A stretch of 64,000 nucleotides of DNA from Verrucomicrobiales bacterium (GTDB taxonomy: Bacteria; Verrucomicrobiota; Verrucomicrobiia; Verrucomicrobiales; DEV007), in contig JARGPI010000005.1 of assembly GCA_029213005.1 (NCBI GenBank), positions 62,001 through 126,000 of the forward strand. The letters run 5' to 3'. The translations under genes and the position numbers were made by a program. The notes below the pieces were generated by a model, which saw nothing but the letters and a program-made list of their open reading frames with translations, was not told where the DNA came from and ran no database searches. Of this stretch, positions 36,806 through 46,304 are shown in pieces. Position 1 is the stretch's first letter; each line of letters begins with the position of its first letter.

Positions 36806-37363
36806 ATGGCTGCCATTATATCCATTTTGTTAACTGCTATTATCATCATTGCCAGCATTTTGCTTGTTTTGATCGTTCTGGTTCAACGCCCCAAACAGGA
36901 AGGCCTCGGCGCTGCTTTTGGCGGCGGCGCGTTTGATTCCGCTCTCGGAGCACACACGACCGATGTCCTTCAGAAGATCACAACCTGGCTCGCCGTCGTC
37001 TATTTTACCTCTGCGGTCGGACTTGCGATGGTAAAAGCCCGTCAATTTTCTGCCTCTCCTGCCAGTAACGTTTTAGAGAACGTGGATAAACGCGATGCCG
37101 AAACACCGGAATTGCCCGCTGGAATTTCCAATCTTCCTAATCTGGAGACAGAAACCACACCGGCTCCACTTCTTGATGACTCAGCGTCAGAGACTCCCGC
37201 AACTCCGGAAGGAGACGCCACACCGGCACCTGCAGAAACTCCAGCTCCAGCAGCGGAGGAAGCACCACCGGCTGAAGAAGCTCCGGCAGCGCCTGCTACT
37301 GAGACTCCAGCACCTGCCGAAACCGCTCCTGCAGCAGACGGTAAGGGTAAAGGTGGTCAGTAA
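36806..37363 (+). CDS. secG: Preprotein translocase subunit SecG with long acidic Pro/Ala tail
   Basis: 185 residues from the ATG at 36806; a start seven codons earlier is possible. The first 85 residues are a normal SecG: helix one (MAAIISILLTAIIIIASILL), the conserved loop VLVQRPKQEGLGAAFGGGAF, and helix two (LQKITTWLAVVYFTSAVGLAM). About 100 extra residues follow, rich in Ala, Pro, Glu and Thr (AETPAPAAEEAPPAEEAPA type) and ending KGKGGQ. With the usual topology (both ends in the periplasm) the tail would be periplasmic. Tails like this are seen in PVC and some other bacteria; the role is unknown. Confidence 0.92.
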   Translation: MAAIISILLTAIIIIASILLVLIVLVQRPKQEGLGAAFGGGAFDSALGAHTTDVLQKITTWLAVVYFTSAVGLAMVKARQFSASPASNVLENVDKRDAETPELPAGISNLPNLETETTPAPLLDDSASETPATPEGDATPAPAETPAPAAEEAPPAEEAPAAPATETPAPAETAPAADGKGKGGQ

Positions 37364-37408
37364 TGACTACGGGGTGATCCCCTGGAGATTGCGAAGAGAA
37401 ACTTTGAA

Positions 37409-37414
37409 AAGGAG
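37409..37414 (+). promoter_or_regulatory. Shine-Dalgarno deciding the GTG start at 37421
   Basis: AAGGAG stands six bases before GTG 37421. Most genes here lack a clear Shine-Dalgarno, so this site is good support for the rare GTG start of the acyltransferase-glycosyltransferase gene. Confidence 0.75.
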
Positions 37415-37420
37415 TGCGAG

Positions 37421-39385
37421 GTGAAAAAAGCCGCTGTCGCTCCTTTTCAGTTTGTGGGATACCTCTTCTTTCGGCTCGCTGAATGGTCAGTGGGCCTTTT
37501 TCCGTTAAAGAGCTGCATGAACTTCGGTTCATCGGCAGGAATGCTGATCTATCGACATTCCAGTCATTACCGAAATCTGGTAAGACGAAACCTCACGATT
37601 GCCTACGAGACAAAGAAGTCGTCTGAGGAAATCGAGGAGCTGACCAAAAAACATTTCCGAAAACTGGGAGCTAACCTAATGGCGAGCGCCCGGACCTCGC
37701 TGATGAATCGTGAGGAAATCTCCGAAATCGTGACTTATGAAGGTGTCGATTGCTTTCAGCGGGGACTCGCAGCGGGAAAAGGCGTCATCGGAGCGCTGAC
37801 TCATACCGCAAACTGGGAACTTTACGCGAGGATATCGCCGCTGCCCGAAGACAACCCGTTTGGAACCATTTATCAGGGGCTGCGAAATCCCTTCATCAAC
37901 CGGCATATTGAAAAACGTCGCGGAGCGCTGGGCACCCACCTCTTCGAGAGACGGCGCGGTTTTGCCGGTCCCACACAATTTCTTCGCGATGGCGGGGCTC
38001 TCGGGGTTTTACTCGATCAATTTCCGGGTGAACGGGGAATCTGGGCTCCGTTTTTCGGTCGTCTCACCGCCACTACCACTTTGCCGGCGCTGCTCAGTCT
38101 GCGAACGGGGGCACCGATTATGTTTGTCGGGATGTATCCCGACGGGGAAGCCAAATGGAAAATCAGATTCCACGAGCCAATTTTCCCCCCACAGAATAAA
38201 GAGGATAAAGACGAGTGGACGCGAAATGTCACCGTCGAGTTGAATCAAAAACTGACTGAAACCGTGGCTGAAAACCCGGAAGAATGGTTCTGGGTTCACA
38301 ATCGATTCAAAACCTGCGGACCGGACTTGTTTCCTCATCTCAAGAAATTCGAGATCGCGCTGCCGTCCGGCGTTTCCGTCGAGGAGTTAAAGCCCCATTA
38401 TTTTCTGATTCGCTCCCCTAACCCACTTGGGGACGCCTGCATGTCGATTCCGGCGGTGCGGGCTGTCAAAAAGGGGCGTCCCGATGCTCATGTCACGATT
38501 CTTTGCCGAGAGAATCTGGAGCCATTGTGGAGGCAACAGCCCGAGGTTGATGACATCATCACGATGCCGGGGCGGGTCAAGCCTTCGATAGTGGGAGATC
38601 TCATTAAGAGTCGTCGTCCCTACTACGACACTGCGATTTTGTTTCCTAATTCAACCAGCTCCGCATTCGAAGCCCGGGCCGGGGGCGTCCCGATGCGTTA
38701 TGGCTACAAAGGCCATCACCGCAAGCGACTGCTTCGCTGGGTCATCCCGGAGCCTCCTTCTGATCCACCGACTCATCATCTGGAGCGGTATCTGAACATC
38801 GTCCGCGAACTTGGAGCCGATGTTTCGAACCGCGATGAATTACTGAAACTTCCGCCTGCTCCCACCCCGATTACCACCGGTCAAACGGATTGGAGGATTT
38901 GCCTATGCCCCGGGGCGGAATTTGGCGAAGCAAAACGCTGGCCGCTCGAACGATATGCAGCCTCCATCGAATTGCTACGCTCGAAACATCCCGACCACAC
39001 GATCCACGCTTCAGTGGTGGGAAGTCCTGCCGAAGCCGGGCTCGGAGAACAGCTCGTTGAGAAAATTGAAGAGCCAAAAGAGAATCTGGCGGGTAGAACC
39101 TCAGTTGACGGCCTTGTCGAGCATTTGAAGACCTGCCACATTGTGGTCAGTAATGATACCGGGACGATGCATCTTGCAGCGGCTCTTGGCATTCCGACCG
39201 TGGCGATTTTTGGCTCAACCGAACCGGTTTTGACGAGTCCGATTGGTGAAATTCACCGCGTCATCCGGGAAAAAGTGGAATGCAGCCCCTGTTTTAAGCG
39301 AGACTGCCCCATCGATTTCCCCTGTATGACCGGGATCAGTGTCGAGCGTGTCGTCACTGAAATTGAAGCGCTGATGCAGAAGTGA
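37421..39385 (+). CDS. Lipid A acyltransferase-like / heptosyltransferase (GT9) fusion
   Basis: 654 residues. The first 300 form an LpxL/HtrB-type acyltransferase: FPLKSCMNFGSSAGMLIY, HYRNLVRRNLTIAYE, the active-site GALTHTANWELY (HxxxxE), and GGALGVLLDQFPGERGIWAPFFG. The remaining 330 are a GT9 ADP-heptose-type glycosyltransferase: RSPNPLGDACMSIPAVRAV, CLCPGAEFGEAKRWPLERYA, VVSNDTGTMHLAAALGIP, GSTEPVLTSP, and CSPCFKRDCP. Both are lipopolysaccharide steps at the inner membrane: secondary acylation of lipid A and addition of a core sugar. Normally they are separate proteins; here one frame covers both with no break. It starts at GTG 37421 with a good ribosome site. It implies that the organism makes LPS. 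secG lies 57 bp upstream. Confidence 0.88.
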   Translation: MKKAAVAPFQFVGYLFFRLAEWSVGLFPLKSCMNFGSSAGMLIYRHSSHYRNLVRRNLTIAYETKKSSEEIEELTKKHFRKLGANLMASARTSLMNREEISEIVTYEGVDCFQRGLAAGKGVIGALTHTANWELYARISPLPEDNPFGTIYQGLRNPFINRHIEKRRGALGTHLFERRRGFAGPTQFLRDGGALGVLLDQFPGERGIWAPFFGRLTATTTLPALLSLRTGAPIMFVGMYPDGEAKWKIRFHEPIFPPQNKEDKDEWTRNVTVELNQKLTETVAENPEEWFWVHNRFKTCGPDLFPHLKKFEIALPSGVSVEELKPHYFLIRSPNPLGDACMSIPAVRAVKKGRPDAHVTILCRENLEPLWRQQPEVDDIITMPGRVKPSIVGDLIKSRRPYYDTAILFPNSTSSAFEARAGGVPMRYGYKGHHRKRLLRWVIPEPPSDPPTHHLERYLNIVRELGADVSNRDELLKLPPAPTPITTGQTDWRICLCPGAEFGEAKRWPLERYAASIELLRSKHPDHTIHASVVGSPAEAGLGEQLVEKIEEPKENLAGRTSVDGLVEHLKTCHIVVSNDTGTMHLAAALGIPTVAIFGSTEPVLTSPIGEIHRVIREKVECSPCFKRDCPIDFPCMTGISVERVVTEIEALMQK

Positions 39386-39393
39386 TTTTCAAA

Positions 39394-39430
39394 TCGTACC
39401 CGGTACAATTTTAAACGGTACCGGGTACAG
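39394..39430. repeat. GTAC-N3-GTAC repeat pair, inverted variant
   Basis: CGTACCCGGTACAATT and CGGTACCGGGTACAGTC, cores 22 bp apart, in inverted orientation to each other. The spacer is CCG/CGG rather than AGG/CCT, so this pair is a diverged subtype. It lies just after the acyltransferase-glycosyltransferase gene and before the convergent EF-hand gene. Confidence 0.85.
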
Positions 39431-39451
39431 TCAGCTTCCAGCGCTGAATAA

Positions 39452-39904
39452 TCAGGAGTCTTTTTTCGCGGCGCGGGCTTGTTCCATGGCCTTTTTAACC
39501 TCAGCGCGTTCCGCTTCGTTCAGTTCGCCATCACCGTCCTTGTCGAATTTTTCCATCATCTTCTTTTTTCGCTCTGGATCCATGCCCTTCCCTTTTCCTT
39601 TGCCTTTCCCGCCCATCGCGGCCCGGGCAGCTGCTCTTTCACTCTCCGAGAGCGTGCCGTCACCATCTTCATCGAACTTTTCGAGAATCATTTTTTTCTT
39701 CTCCGGGCTGAGGCCCTTGCCTTTTTCCACCATTGACGCTCTGGCATCCGCTCTTTCCGCCTCGGACAATTTTCCGTCGCCGTCTTTGTCGAATTTTTTG
39801 AGGAACTCCGCTTTGCGATCCGGTTTTGCCTTGTCGTCAGCTTTGATCGCGCATGGTAGAAGGAGAGCCGAGATACAGATAGTTGTTGTTAATAGTTTCA
39901 TCAC
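39452..39904 (-). CDS. Exported EF-hand calcium-binding protein
   Basis: 150 residues. Signal peptide (MKLLTTTICISALLLPCAIKA), then three canonical EF-hand loops: DKDGDGKLSEAE (39-50), DEDGDGTLSESE (78-89) and DKDGDGELNEAE (121-132). Each has Asp at positions 1, 3 and 5 and Glu at 12. Basic helices rich in Arg/Lys separate them, with a KGKGKGKG tract near 100-107 similar to the linker in the protein at 30852. It probably binds calcium in the periplasm or outside the cell; many PVC genomes carry such proteins beside sulfatases, whose active sites need calcium. That link is inference. Confidence 0.85.
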   Translation of the reverse strand: MMKLLTTTICISALLLPCAIKADDKAKPDRKAEFLKKFDKDGDGKLSEAERADARASMVEKGKGLSPEKKKMILEKFDEDGDGTLSESERAAARAAMGGKGKGKGKGMDPERKKKMMEKFDKDGDGELNEAERAEVKKAMEQARAAKKDS

Positions 39905-39988
39905 ATAGTCAAACTCCGGGGACGTTATTCGGTTTCAAATTTCTTCACACTTCTCTAAATTTTCATGTCAGAATGTTTTCTCAAAACC

Positions 39989-41386
39989 ATGAAGCGAATC
40001 CTATTTTTTGCCCTCATCTCGATCTGCATCCCCCAATTCAGCCTGTCTGGGGAAAAACCGAATGTTCTCTTTATCGCGATAGACGACCTCAATCACTGGG
40101 TAGGCCATCTCGGGCGAAACCCTCAGGCTAAAACGCCGAATATCGATCGGCTCGCAGCTATGGGCACCGCCTTTACCAACGCCCACTGCGCCGTCCCCGC
40201 CTGCGAACCGAGTCGTTGTGCCCTGATGGGCGGAAGGCGCCCCTGGACGACAGGTTGCTACAAAAACGGCCACAAATGGAAGAAGCATCTCCCAGCCGGC
40301 GATGGTCTCAGCGCTCAGTTCCTGAAAGCCGGTTACCACGTTGCCGGAGCCGGAAAAATCTTTCACTCGATGGATTTTCACCAATCCGAGTGGACCGAAT
40401 ACATGTCAAAAACCGGTAAATTCAGCAACGGACCGGGAGTCGATAAGTACGACGGATTTCTGGTAGATAAAGTTCACCCCGACCTAAAGGACGAAGATAT
40501 CATTGACTGGCATTCGGCAGACTACATCATAGAGCGACTCAGTGGGAAAAAGACCGATGGAGACAAACCCTTTTTCCTCGCCTGCGGACTATACAAACCA
40601 CACCTAGCCTTTGTCGCTCCTCGAAAGTACTACGAAGATTTCCCTCTCGATTCGATTCAACTACCACCCCATCGCGAAGACGACCTTGATGATATACCAA
40701 AAGCTGGTGTCAAAATGGCGGGACCCGGAGGCGATCACGCAAAATTCCTGAAAAACGGCCGGTGGAAAGCTGCCATCCAATCCTATCTTGCGACCTGTGC
40801 CTATACCGATATGAATGTCGGACGTCTTCTCGACGCCCTGGAAAAGAGCCCTCAGAAAGACAACACCATTGTGGTACTCTGGACCGACCATGGTTGGTCG
40901 CTGGGCGAAAAACAGCATTGGCGCAAATTTGCCCTCTGGGAGGAAACCACCCGGACCCCGCTGGTTTGGGTCGTTCCCGGGGTCACCACTCCCGGAACCA
41001 GGTGCGACCAGCCCGTCGACTTGATGAGCCTCTACCCTACCCTCTGTGAATTGGCCGATATAGAGATTCCGAAACATGTGGAAGGAAAAAGTATAGTCCC
41101 CCTTTTAGAAAACCCTGAAAAGGAATGGGAACTCCCAGCGATCACCACCCACGGAAGGGGCAACCACTCCATTCGGAGTCGCACTCACCGCTATATCCGA
41201 TACGCTGATGGAAGCGAAGAACTTTATCATGATGCTGAAGATCCTTATGAGTGGAAAAATCTCGCTAATGACGACGCTTTTGCTGAGGTCAAAGCGGAAT
41301 TGGCAAAGTGGCTTCCTGAAGAGGAAGTGACTGAAGGCAAAGTGCAGGGATCGAAAAAACAAAAGCCGAAAAAACAGGCCAAATAA
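39989..41386 (+). CDS. Exported sulfatase (iduronate-2-sulfatase-like)
   Basis: 465 residues from ATG 39989, with signal peptide (KRILFFALISICIPQFSLS); eight codons upstream are also open but spoil the signal. Type I sulfatase: VLFIAIDDLNHW (metal Asp pair), formylglycine motif CEPSR with Cys72, and WTDHGWSLGEKQHW (metal Asp/His). The C-terminal part has RTHRYIRYADGSEELY. The length and the DDLNHWVG opening match the iduronate-2-sulfatase-like subgroup, which removes sulfate from polysaccharides. It needs a formylglycine-generating or anaerobic maturase, not found here. It is convergent with the esterase gene, with only three bases between the stops. Confidence 0.9.
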   Translation: MKRILFFALISICIPQFSLSGEKPNVLFIAIDDLNHWVGHLGRNPQAKTPNIDRLAAMGTAFTNAHCAVPACEPSRCALMGGRRPWTTGCYKNGHKWKKHLPAGDGLSAQFLKAGYHVAGAGKIFHSMDFHQSEWTEYMSKTGKFSNGPGVDKYDGFLVDKVHPDLKDEDIIDWHSADYIIERLSGKKTDGDKPFFLACGLYKPHLAFVAPRKYYEDFPLDSIQLPPHREDDLDDIPKAGVKMAGPGGDHAKFLKNGRWKAAIQSYLATCAYTDMNVGRLLDALEKSPQKDNTIVVLWTDHGWSLGEKQHWRKFALWEETTRTPLVWVVPGVTTPGTRCDQPVDLMSLYPTLCELADIEIPKHVEGKSIVPLLENPEKEWELPAITTHGRGNHSIRSRTHRYIRYADGSEELYHDAEDPYEWKNLANDDAFAEVKAELAKWLPEEEVTEGKVQGSKKQKPKKQAK

Positions 41387-41389
41387 TCA

Positions 41390-42325
41390 CTACAGGTGGG
41401 TCTCAAACCAGGCCGCGAAGTGGTGGATATCCAGGAGTATTCTGGGCCACCCATGGCCTTTCCCTTTTCGAACCACCAGCTCCGGCGGCACCGCCCCGAT
41501 TTTTTCCGCCTCCTCGATAAACCGCGTAGATTGATCGATAGGAACCAGCGTGTCCGCATCACCATGATAGATCAGAATCGGAGCGAGGTTTTTCTTGATA
41601 TGGAAAATCGGAGAAATGCCCCCTCCAATTTGCTTCCATTTTTTCAGATTTTTAGAGTCAGGCCCGAACCCTTTGACATAGCTTTTGGGAGGTCCTCCAT
41701 CGCCTGCATTTTCGGTTGAGTCTCCCAAATTTAATAAATCAGTCACCGGAAAAAACACGGCGACCGCCTGGACGGCACTACTCTCCCGCTCGACCGGGTC
41801 AAGCGCAGTCAACTCACCCGGCCCACCAAGCGTCGCAAGGCATAAACTGAGATGTCCACCGGAACTTCCCCCGGTAACACCAAGCGCGTTGGGATCGATT
41901 TCATATTTCCGCGCGTGATGCCGGATGAACCGCGTCGCCCGCTGGACGTCAGCCACCGTGTCCATGATCGAAACCTTCGGTTGAGAGATATGGGATATCC
42001 CAAAGACCGTGAACCCGGATCTCAATAACGGAGCGACCAGCCAGGCTTTGAAGTCATCCTTTTTGGATTTCCAGCTTCCGCTATTCATCACCAGAACCGC
42101 CTTCCCATTCGGTTTCCGCGGTTGAATCCGATCAAAGGTCAGATCTATACCGGCACGCTGCCCATACACCACCCGCTCAATCGTCGCGACTTTCGGATGA
42201 TGATACCACCATCCTAACCCAACCAGCAGCCCCAACACCAGCGCCGCAAGACAAGCCCACGTAATCAACTTACGGAGAATGCGTCCCAACCGGGAGCGTC
42301 CCCCCGTTTTAACCGATCCACTCAT
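41390..42325 (-). CDS. Membrane-anchored alpha/beta hydrolase (esterase-like)
   Basis: 311 residues. A basic N-terminus and one membrane helix (about 19-41, LITWACLAALVLGLLVGLGW) anchor a periplasmic esterase-like domain. The oxyanion strand is AVLVMNSGSW; the nucleophile elbow is GVTGGSSGGHLSL (Ser of GGSSGG near residue 153); the acid is in LIYHGDADTLVPI, and the base His in VRKGKGHGWP. Family members act on acetylated or feruloylated sugars or on peptides; the substrate is not clear. It could deacylate a polysaccharide before the neighbouring sulfatase acts. Confidence 0.82.
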   Translation of the reverse strand: MSGSVKTGGRSRLGRILRKLITWACLAALVLGLLVGLGWWYHHPKVATIERVVYGQRAGIDLTFDRIQPRKPNGKAVLVMNSGSWKSKKDDFKAWLVAPLLRSGFTVFGISHISQPKVSIMDTVADVQRATRFIRHHARKYEIDPNALGVTGGSSGGHLSLCLATLGGPGELTALDPVERESSAVQAVAVFFPVTDLLNLGDSTENAGDGGPPKSYVKGFGPDSKNLKKWKQIGGGISPIFHIKKNLAPILIYHGDADTLVPIDQSTRFIEEAEKIGAVPPELVVRKGKGHGWPRILLDIHHFAAWFETHL

Positions 42326-42403
42326 TACCGAAAAGCTAGCAACAAAACGGGGACTCCACTATCCCGTAAAAATGGTAAATACCGCTATAATTCCAAAGGC
42401 TCT

Positions 42404-45013
42404 ATGCTTTTATTCGTGATGTACCGGAATTTCGCCATGTGGAGCCAACTTTTACGATTCTGTCTATTCTCCAATTTTTTCCTGAGTGGTTTTGTATCTG
42501 CGAAAGATCAAGTTCATCACGGGCAAATGCCGGAGGCTCATTTTGCAGTTCTCGAAAAATACTGCCTCGATTGCCACGATGCTTCCACGGAGAAAGGTGG
42601 CGTCAATCTTGAGGATCTTTCTTTCAAGATGGACCATATCGCCAGCGCCGAACTCTGGCAGAAAGTCCTCAACGTCACCAATTCCGGTGAAATGCCACCC
42701 GAAGATAAAAAGCAGATTACTGACGCAGAAAAAACCGATTTTCTAGCGGACTTATCAAACCAACTGGTTGTCGCCCGCAAAGCTCTCAGTGACACCGGCG
42801 GCGTCATCACGATGCGGCGGCTCAATCGTCGGGAATACGAGAACACCATCGAATCGCTCCTCGGGGTCAAAATTAAAGCCGAGGATCTGCCGGATGATTC
42901 GAACTCGGGAGGTTTTGACACCACCGGGTCAGCGCTGTTTTTTTCCAGCGATCAATTTGAGCAATACCTGAAAATAGCAGAACGGGCCCTCGATAAGGCG
43001 ATTACTTTTGGACCTCGCCCCGAGACGATCGTGAAACGAATCGAACTGGAAACCTATGCGGAACCACGAATCCGCAAAATGGCCGACGCCCACCTGAAAG
43101 TGTTCGAGCGGGCGGAAGCATGGAGAAACTCCGGCGGGAAATTACCGACTGAGTTTGGATTTATCGACGAAGACCGGATCGATTTTGAAGTGAGCCAATA
43201 CGAACGGAATTATCCGACCTTTCTTGCCTACCTCAATCATCCCGATTCAAAAACGGGAATGCCACTATATAATTTCTTCCGGGGTTGCACGGGCCCGGTC
43301 GTTACGCTTCCTTCAAAACACGAAACCGGGAACTATAAAATCCGGGCGAGGATCGCAGTGCTGAACGACAGCGTTCCCGAGCATCGCAAATATATAGAAT
43401 ACGGTTCAATTACCACAGGATCTAAACCGGGAGTGATCAATGTCGAAGGCTTTCGCAAAATTAGGGGAACCATGGAGGATCCTGAAGTAATTGAACTGGA
43501 TTACAGCCCGGGTGACTCCGGAAACTTTTCGTTTATGATTCGTGAGAAGCACATCAATCAGGCTGAAGCCACGAAGCGATTTTTCATTCAAAGCCTCGCG
43601 AAAACCAATCTGGGACCGCCCCCTTCACTTTGGGTGGACTGGGTCGAATGGGAAGGCCCTTTTTACGAAGACTGGCCTTCACAGGCTCACAAGCAGCTAT
43701 TCGTCAGAAAGCAGAAGAAGCAGGAACTGGCTGACTACCATCAGCGGGTGATCGAGAATTTCGCGAAACGGGCCTTTCGAACCAAAGAACCGGCGCCTGC
43801 CTTTTTGGAAAAACTGAACAAGGTTTACCATGACGAGATCAACTATGGAAAGAAACCGATCGAAGCGCTGAAGAAAGCCCTCTCGATTATCCTGGCTTCA
43901 CCGGGATTTCTCTACTTGAACGAACCGGTTTTTCAGAAGGACCACCGGAAGCTTTCGGACCGGGAACTGGCGGTTCGGTTATCCTATTTCTTATGGAGTG
44001 GCCCACCCGACGCCGAGCTGCTTAAATCCGCAAAGAGTGGAGATTTAAAAAACGACTCAGAACTGCAAAAACAGACCGCGCGGATGTTACGGGACGAACG
44101 CGCCGACGAATTTATCGCCGCATTTACCCATCAATGGCTTCATATGGAACGGCTCGACTTCTTCCAGTTCAACTACCTGAAATACCCTCAATTTGATGAA
44201 AGCACTAAAGAGTCCGCCCGAAGGGAAGTTTATGAGACAATCAAGGCCTCCATTCTGGAGGGACGCCCTATCCGGGAACTACTGAAGTCGGACCACCTCG
44301 TTATCAACAATCTGCTGGCTGACTACTACGGTATCGAGGGAGTCGAGGGAGAGGCATACCGAAGAGTCAAAGTCCCGCCCGGTCTACCCCGGGGCGGGTT
44401 ACCGGGCATGGCTGCGGTTATGGCGATGGGTTCCGACGGCGAACGTTCCTCACCGGTGGAAAGAGGGGCCTGGATTTTACGCTCGCTGCTCAATGATGCG
44501 CCGCCTCCGGCACCGGCGAACGTTCCTCAGTTAAGTCGGCTCGACGGCAAACAACTCAGTGCCCGTGAAATGCAGAAAGCTCATCAGGAAGAACCGCAAT
44601 GTGCCCAATGCCACCGTAAAATTGACCCTCTGGGGTTTGGTCTCGAAAATTTTGATGCGGTCGGACTTTGGCGTACGGCTGAAGTGTTTCAGCTCTCGAA
44701 AGCCGAGCAGAGAAAGGCAAAGCAAAGCGGTAAGCCGACCAATCTCAAGATTCCGATCGACGCTTCGGGAACCATGCCGGATGGATCAGAATTTTCCGAT
44801 TTCTTTGAATTGAGGGATCGCATCGCAGAAAGGGACGAAGCTTTTGCGAGAGGGTTTGTCGAAAACCTGATCGAATATGCCCTCGGGCGTCCCTTTGGCT
44901 TTTCCGATTACGACCTTGCCGATCACTTGATGGAGCAAGCCCGGGCAAAGGATTACGCAATGAGTGAATTTATTTTCGGTGTCGTCCTCTCGAAAAGATT
45001 TAAGCTGAAATAA
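42404..45013 (+). CDS. DUF1592/DUF1588/DUF1585 exported cytochrome c protein
   Basis: Up to 869 residues; in-frame ATGs at codons 6 and 12 also precede the signal peptide (WSQLLRFCLFSNFFLSGFVSA). An N-terminal planctomycete-type cytochrome c domain has YCLDCHDAST (CxxCH). The chain DUF1587 (RRLNRREYENTIESLLG), DUF1595, DUF1592 (SDRELAVRLSYFLWSGPPD), DUF1588 (SSPVERGAWILRSLLND) and DUF1585 (LIEYALGRPFGFSDYDLAD) follows, with a second CxxCH (QCAQCHRKIDPLGFGLENFD). A carbohydrate-binding-like stretch lies in the middle (about 300-430). Family role unknown; it is thought to be a periplasmic redox partner and is nearly always next to a DUF1552 gene, as here with a 4-bp gap. Confidence 0.93.
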   Translation: MLLFVMYRNFAMWSQLLRFCLFSNFFLSGFVSAKDQVHHGQMPEAHFAVLEKYCLDCHDASTEKGGVNLEDLSFKMDHIASAELWQKVLNVTNSGEMPPEDKKQITDAEKTDFLADLSNQLVVARKALSDTGGVITMRRLNRREYENTIESLLGVKIKAEDLPDDSNSGGFDTTGSALFFSSDQFEQYLKIAERALDKAITFGPRPETIVKRIELETYAEPRIRKMADAHLKVFERAEAWRNSGGKLPTEFGFIDEDRIDFEVSQYERNYPTFLAYLNHPDSKTGMPLYNFFRGCTGPVVTLPSKHETGNYKIRARIAVLNDSVPEHRKYIEYGSITTGSKPGVINVEGFRKIRGTMEDPEVIELDYSPGDSGNFSFMIREKHINQAEATKRFFIQSLAKTNLGPPPSLWVDWVEWEGPFYEDWPSQAHKQLFVRKQKKQELADYHQRVIENFAKRAFRTKEPAPAFLEKLNKVYHDEINYGKKPIEALKKALSIILASPGFLYLNEPVFQKDHRKLSDRELAVRLSYFLWSGPPDAELLKSAKSGDLKNDSELQKQTARMLRDERADEFIAAFTHQWLHMERLDFFQFNYLKYPQFDESTKESARREVYETIKASILEGRPIRELLKSDHLVINNLLADYYGIEGVEGEAYRRVKVPPGLPRGGLPGMAAVMAMGSDGERSSPVERGAWILRSLLNDAPPPAPANVPQLSRLDGKQLSAREMQKAHQEEPQCAQCHRKIDPLGFGLENFDAVGLWRTAEVFQLSKAEQRKAKQSGKPTNLKIPIDASGTMPDGSEFSDFFELRDRIAERDEAFARGFVENLIEYALGRPFGFSDYDLADHLMEQARAKDYAMSEFIFGVVLSKRFKLK

Positions 45014-45017
45014 AATA

Positions 45018-46304
45018 ATGAAGCATTCAACCAGGAGATCATTTCTCGGAAGCAGCTCAACGATACTGGCGCTTCCCTTTCTCGAGTCTTTGGGATTTTC
45101 CCGCTTCTCTAAAGCTGCCGATTTGCCGGTCCCGGCGAAACGAATGGTATTTCTGTCCGTCGGCTGGGGAGTAACTCGAGAAACCTGGTTTCCCGATAAG
45201 AAACAAACGGGAACTGACTATGATTTGCCGAAGGGGCTGGCCCCGCTCAGCAAGTATAAAGAAGACATCACAGTAATCCAGAATCTGCAGCACCGGTTTT
45301 CAAATGAAGCCCACTGGGGAAGCACCTTTTGGCTGACCGGCGCGAATCGATATGGGGTTCCCGGTCAAAGTTTTCACAATACAGTCTCAGCCGATCAGGT
45401 GGCGGCCGAACACCTCGGCAGAGAAACTCGATTCACGTCGATCCAGCTGAATGGCAAAAAGGCAGAGGGACACGGCCCGGGCCTCTCTCTGGCCTGGAAC
45501 CAGCAAGGCAAACCCGTTCCCGGGCTGGACACACCGGTGGAGCTTTACCATCGACTTTTCTCCGATGAAACCACACCTATGGAGCAGCGCCAGGCGATGC
45601 TCAAACAGAAGCGAAGCGTGCTGGATACGGTTCTGGAAGATGCCAGATCGGTCCAAAAGGGATTGACCTCGACTGACAAAGACAAACTGAACGAATACTT
45701 TCAATCGATCCGTGAAATCGAGGTTAGGCTCGCCAAGGAGGAGGAATGGCTCGAAGTTCCAAAGCGTCTTCCTCAGACTCCGGTCAAAGAACCCGCAGCG
45801 GGACTGAAGGGCTACGAAGAGATCAAAATGATGTATGATCTGATGATTGCAGCGATGCAGGTTGACTCATCCCGTGTCTTTACCTACCGGATGCCGACCG
45901 ACTCCCTGATTTCGAGCCTCGGCGCCACGATCAGCTCTCATAATATGAGCCACTATACCAGCGGGGAGCGTCAGGAAGTTTCCGAAATGAGAGACCAGAG
46001 TCATGCCAAACTTCTCGCCCATTTTATCGGAAAACTTAAGTCATCCAGGGAAGCGGATGGATCCTCCCTCTATGACAACACCGCGGTTACTTTCGGCAGT
46101 AACATCAATTCCATTCATCATCTCAACAACTGCCCTACCCTACTCACCGGCGGTGGGGCGGGCATCAGACACGGGCGGCACCTCGTGATGGATGATCCGA
46201 AAACCCCGCTATGTAATCTGTGGCTGAGCCTTCTCAATGGCAGCGGCATCAACGTGGAAAGCCACGGGGACTCTACAGGGAAAATCGACCAGTTATTCGC
46301 CTGA
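45018..46304 (+). CDS. Tat-exported DUF1552 protein
   Basis: 428 residues. The N-terminus has a twin-arginine signal (STRRSFLGSSSTILALPFLE). The body matches DUF1552: AKRMVFLSVGWGVTRETWFP, LSKYKEDITVIQNLQHRF, HWGSTFWLTGAN, QSFHNTVSADQVAAEHLG, EVRLAKEEEWL, and the end FGSNINSIHHLNNCPTLLTGGG. Relatives of this and DUF1501 proteins look like alkaline-phosphatase/sulfatase-fold enzymes, but no substrate is known. Tat export suggests folding with a cofactor in the cytoplasm. It is second in the operon with the DUF1592 gene, and its TGA overlaps the ATG of the DUF1080 gene. Confidence 0.92.
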   Translation: MKHSTRRSFLGSSSTILALPFLESLGFSRFSKAADLPVPAKRMVFLSVGWGVTRETWFPDKKQTGTDYDLPKGLAPLSKYKEDITVIQNLQHRFSNEAHWGSTFWLTGANRYGVPGQSFHNTVSADQVAAEHLGRETRFTSIQLNGKKAEGHGPGLSLAWNQQGKPVPGLDTPVELYHRLFSDETTPMEQRQAMLKQKRSVLDTVLEDARSVQKGLTSTDKDKLNEYFQSIREIEVRLAKEEEWLEVPKRLPQTPVKEPAAGLKGYEEIKMMYDLMIAAMQVDSSRVFTYRMPTDSLISSLGATISSHNMSHYTSGERQEVSEMRDQSHAKLLAHFIGKLKSSREADGSSLYDNTAVTFGSNINSIHHLNNCPTLLTGGGAGIRHGRHLVMDDPKTPLCNLWLSLLNGSGINVESHGDSTGKIDQLFA

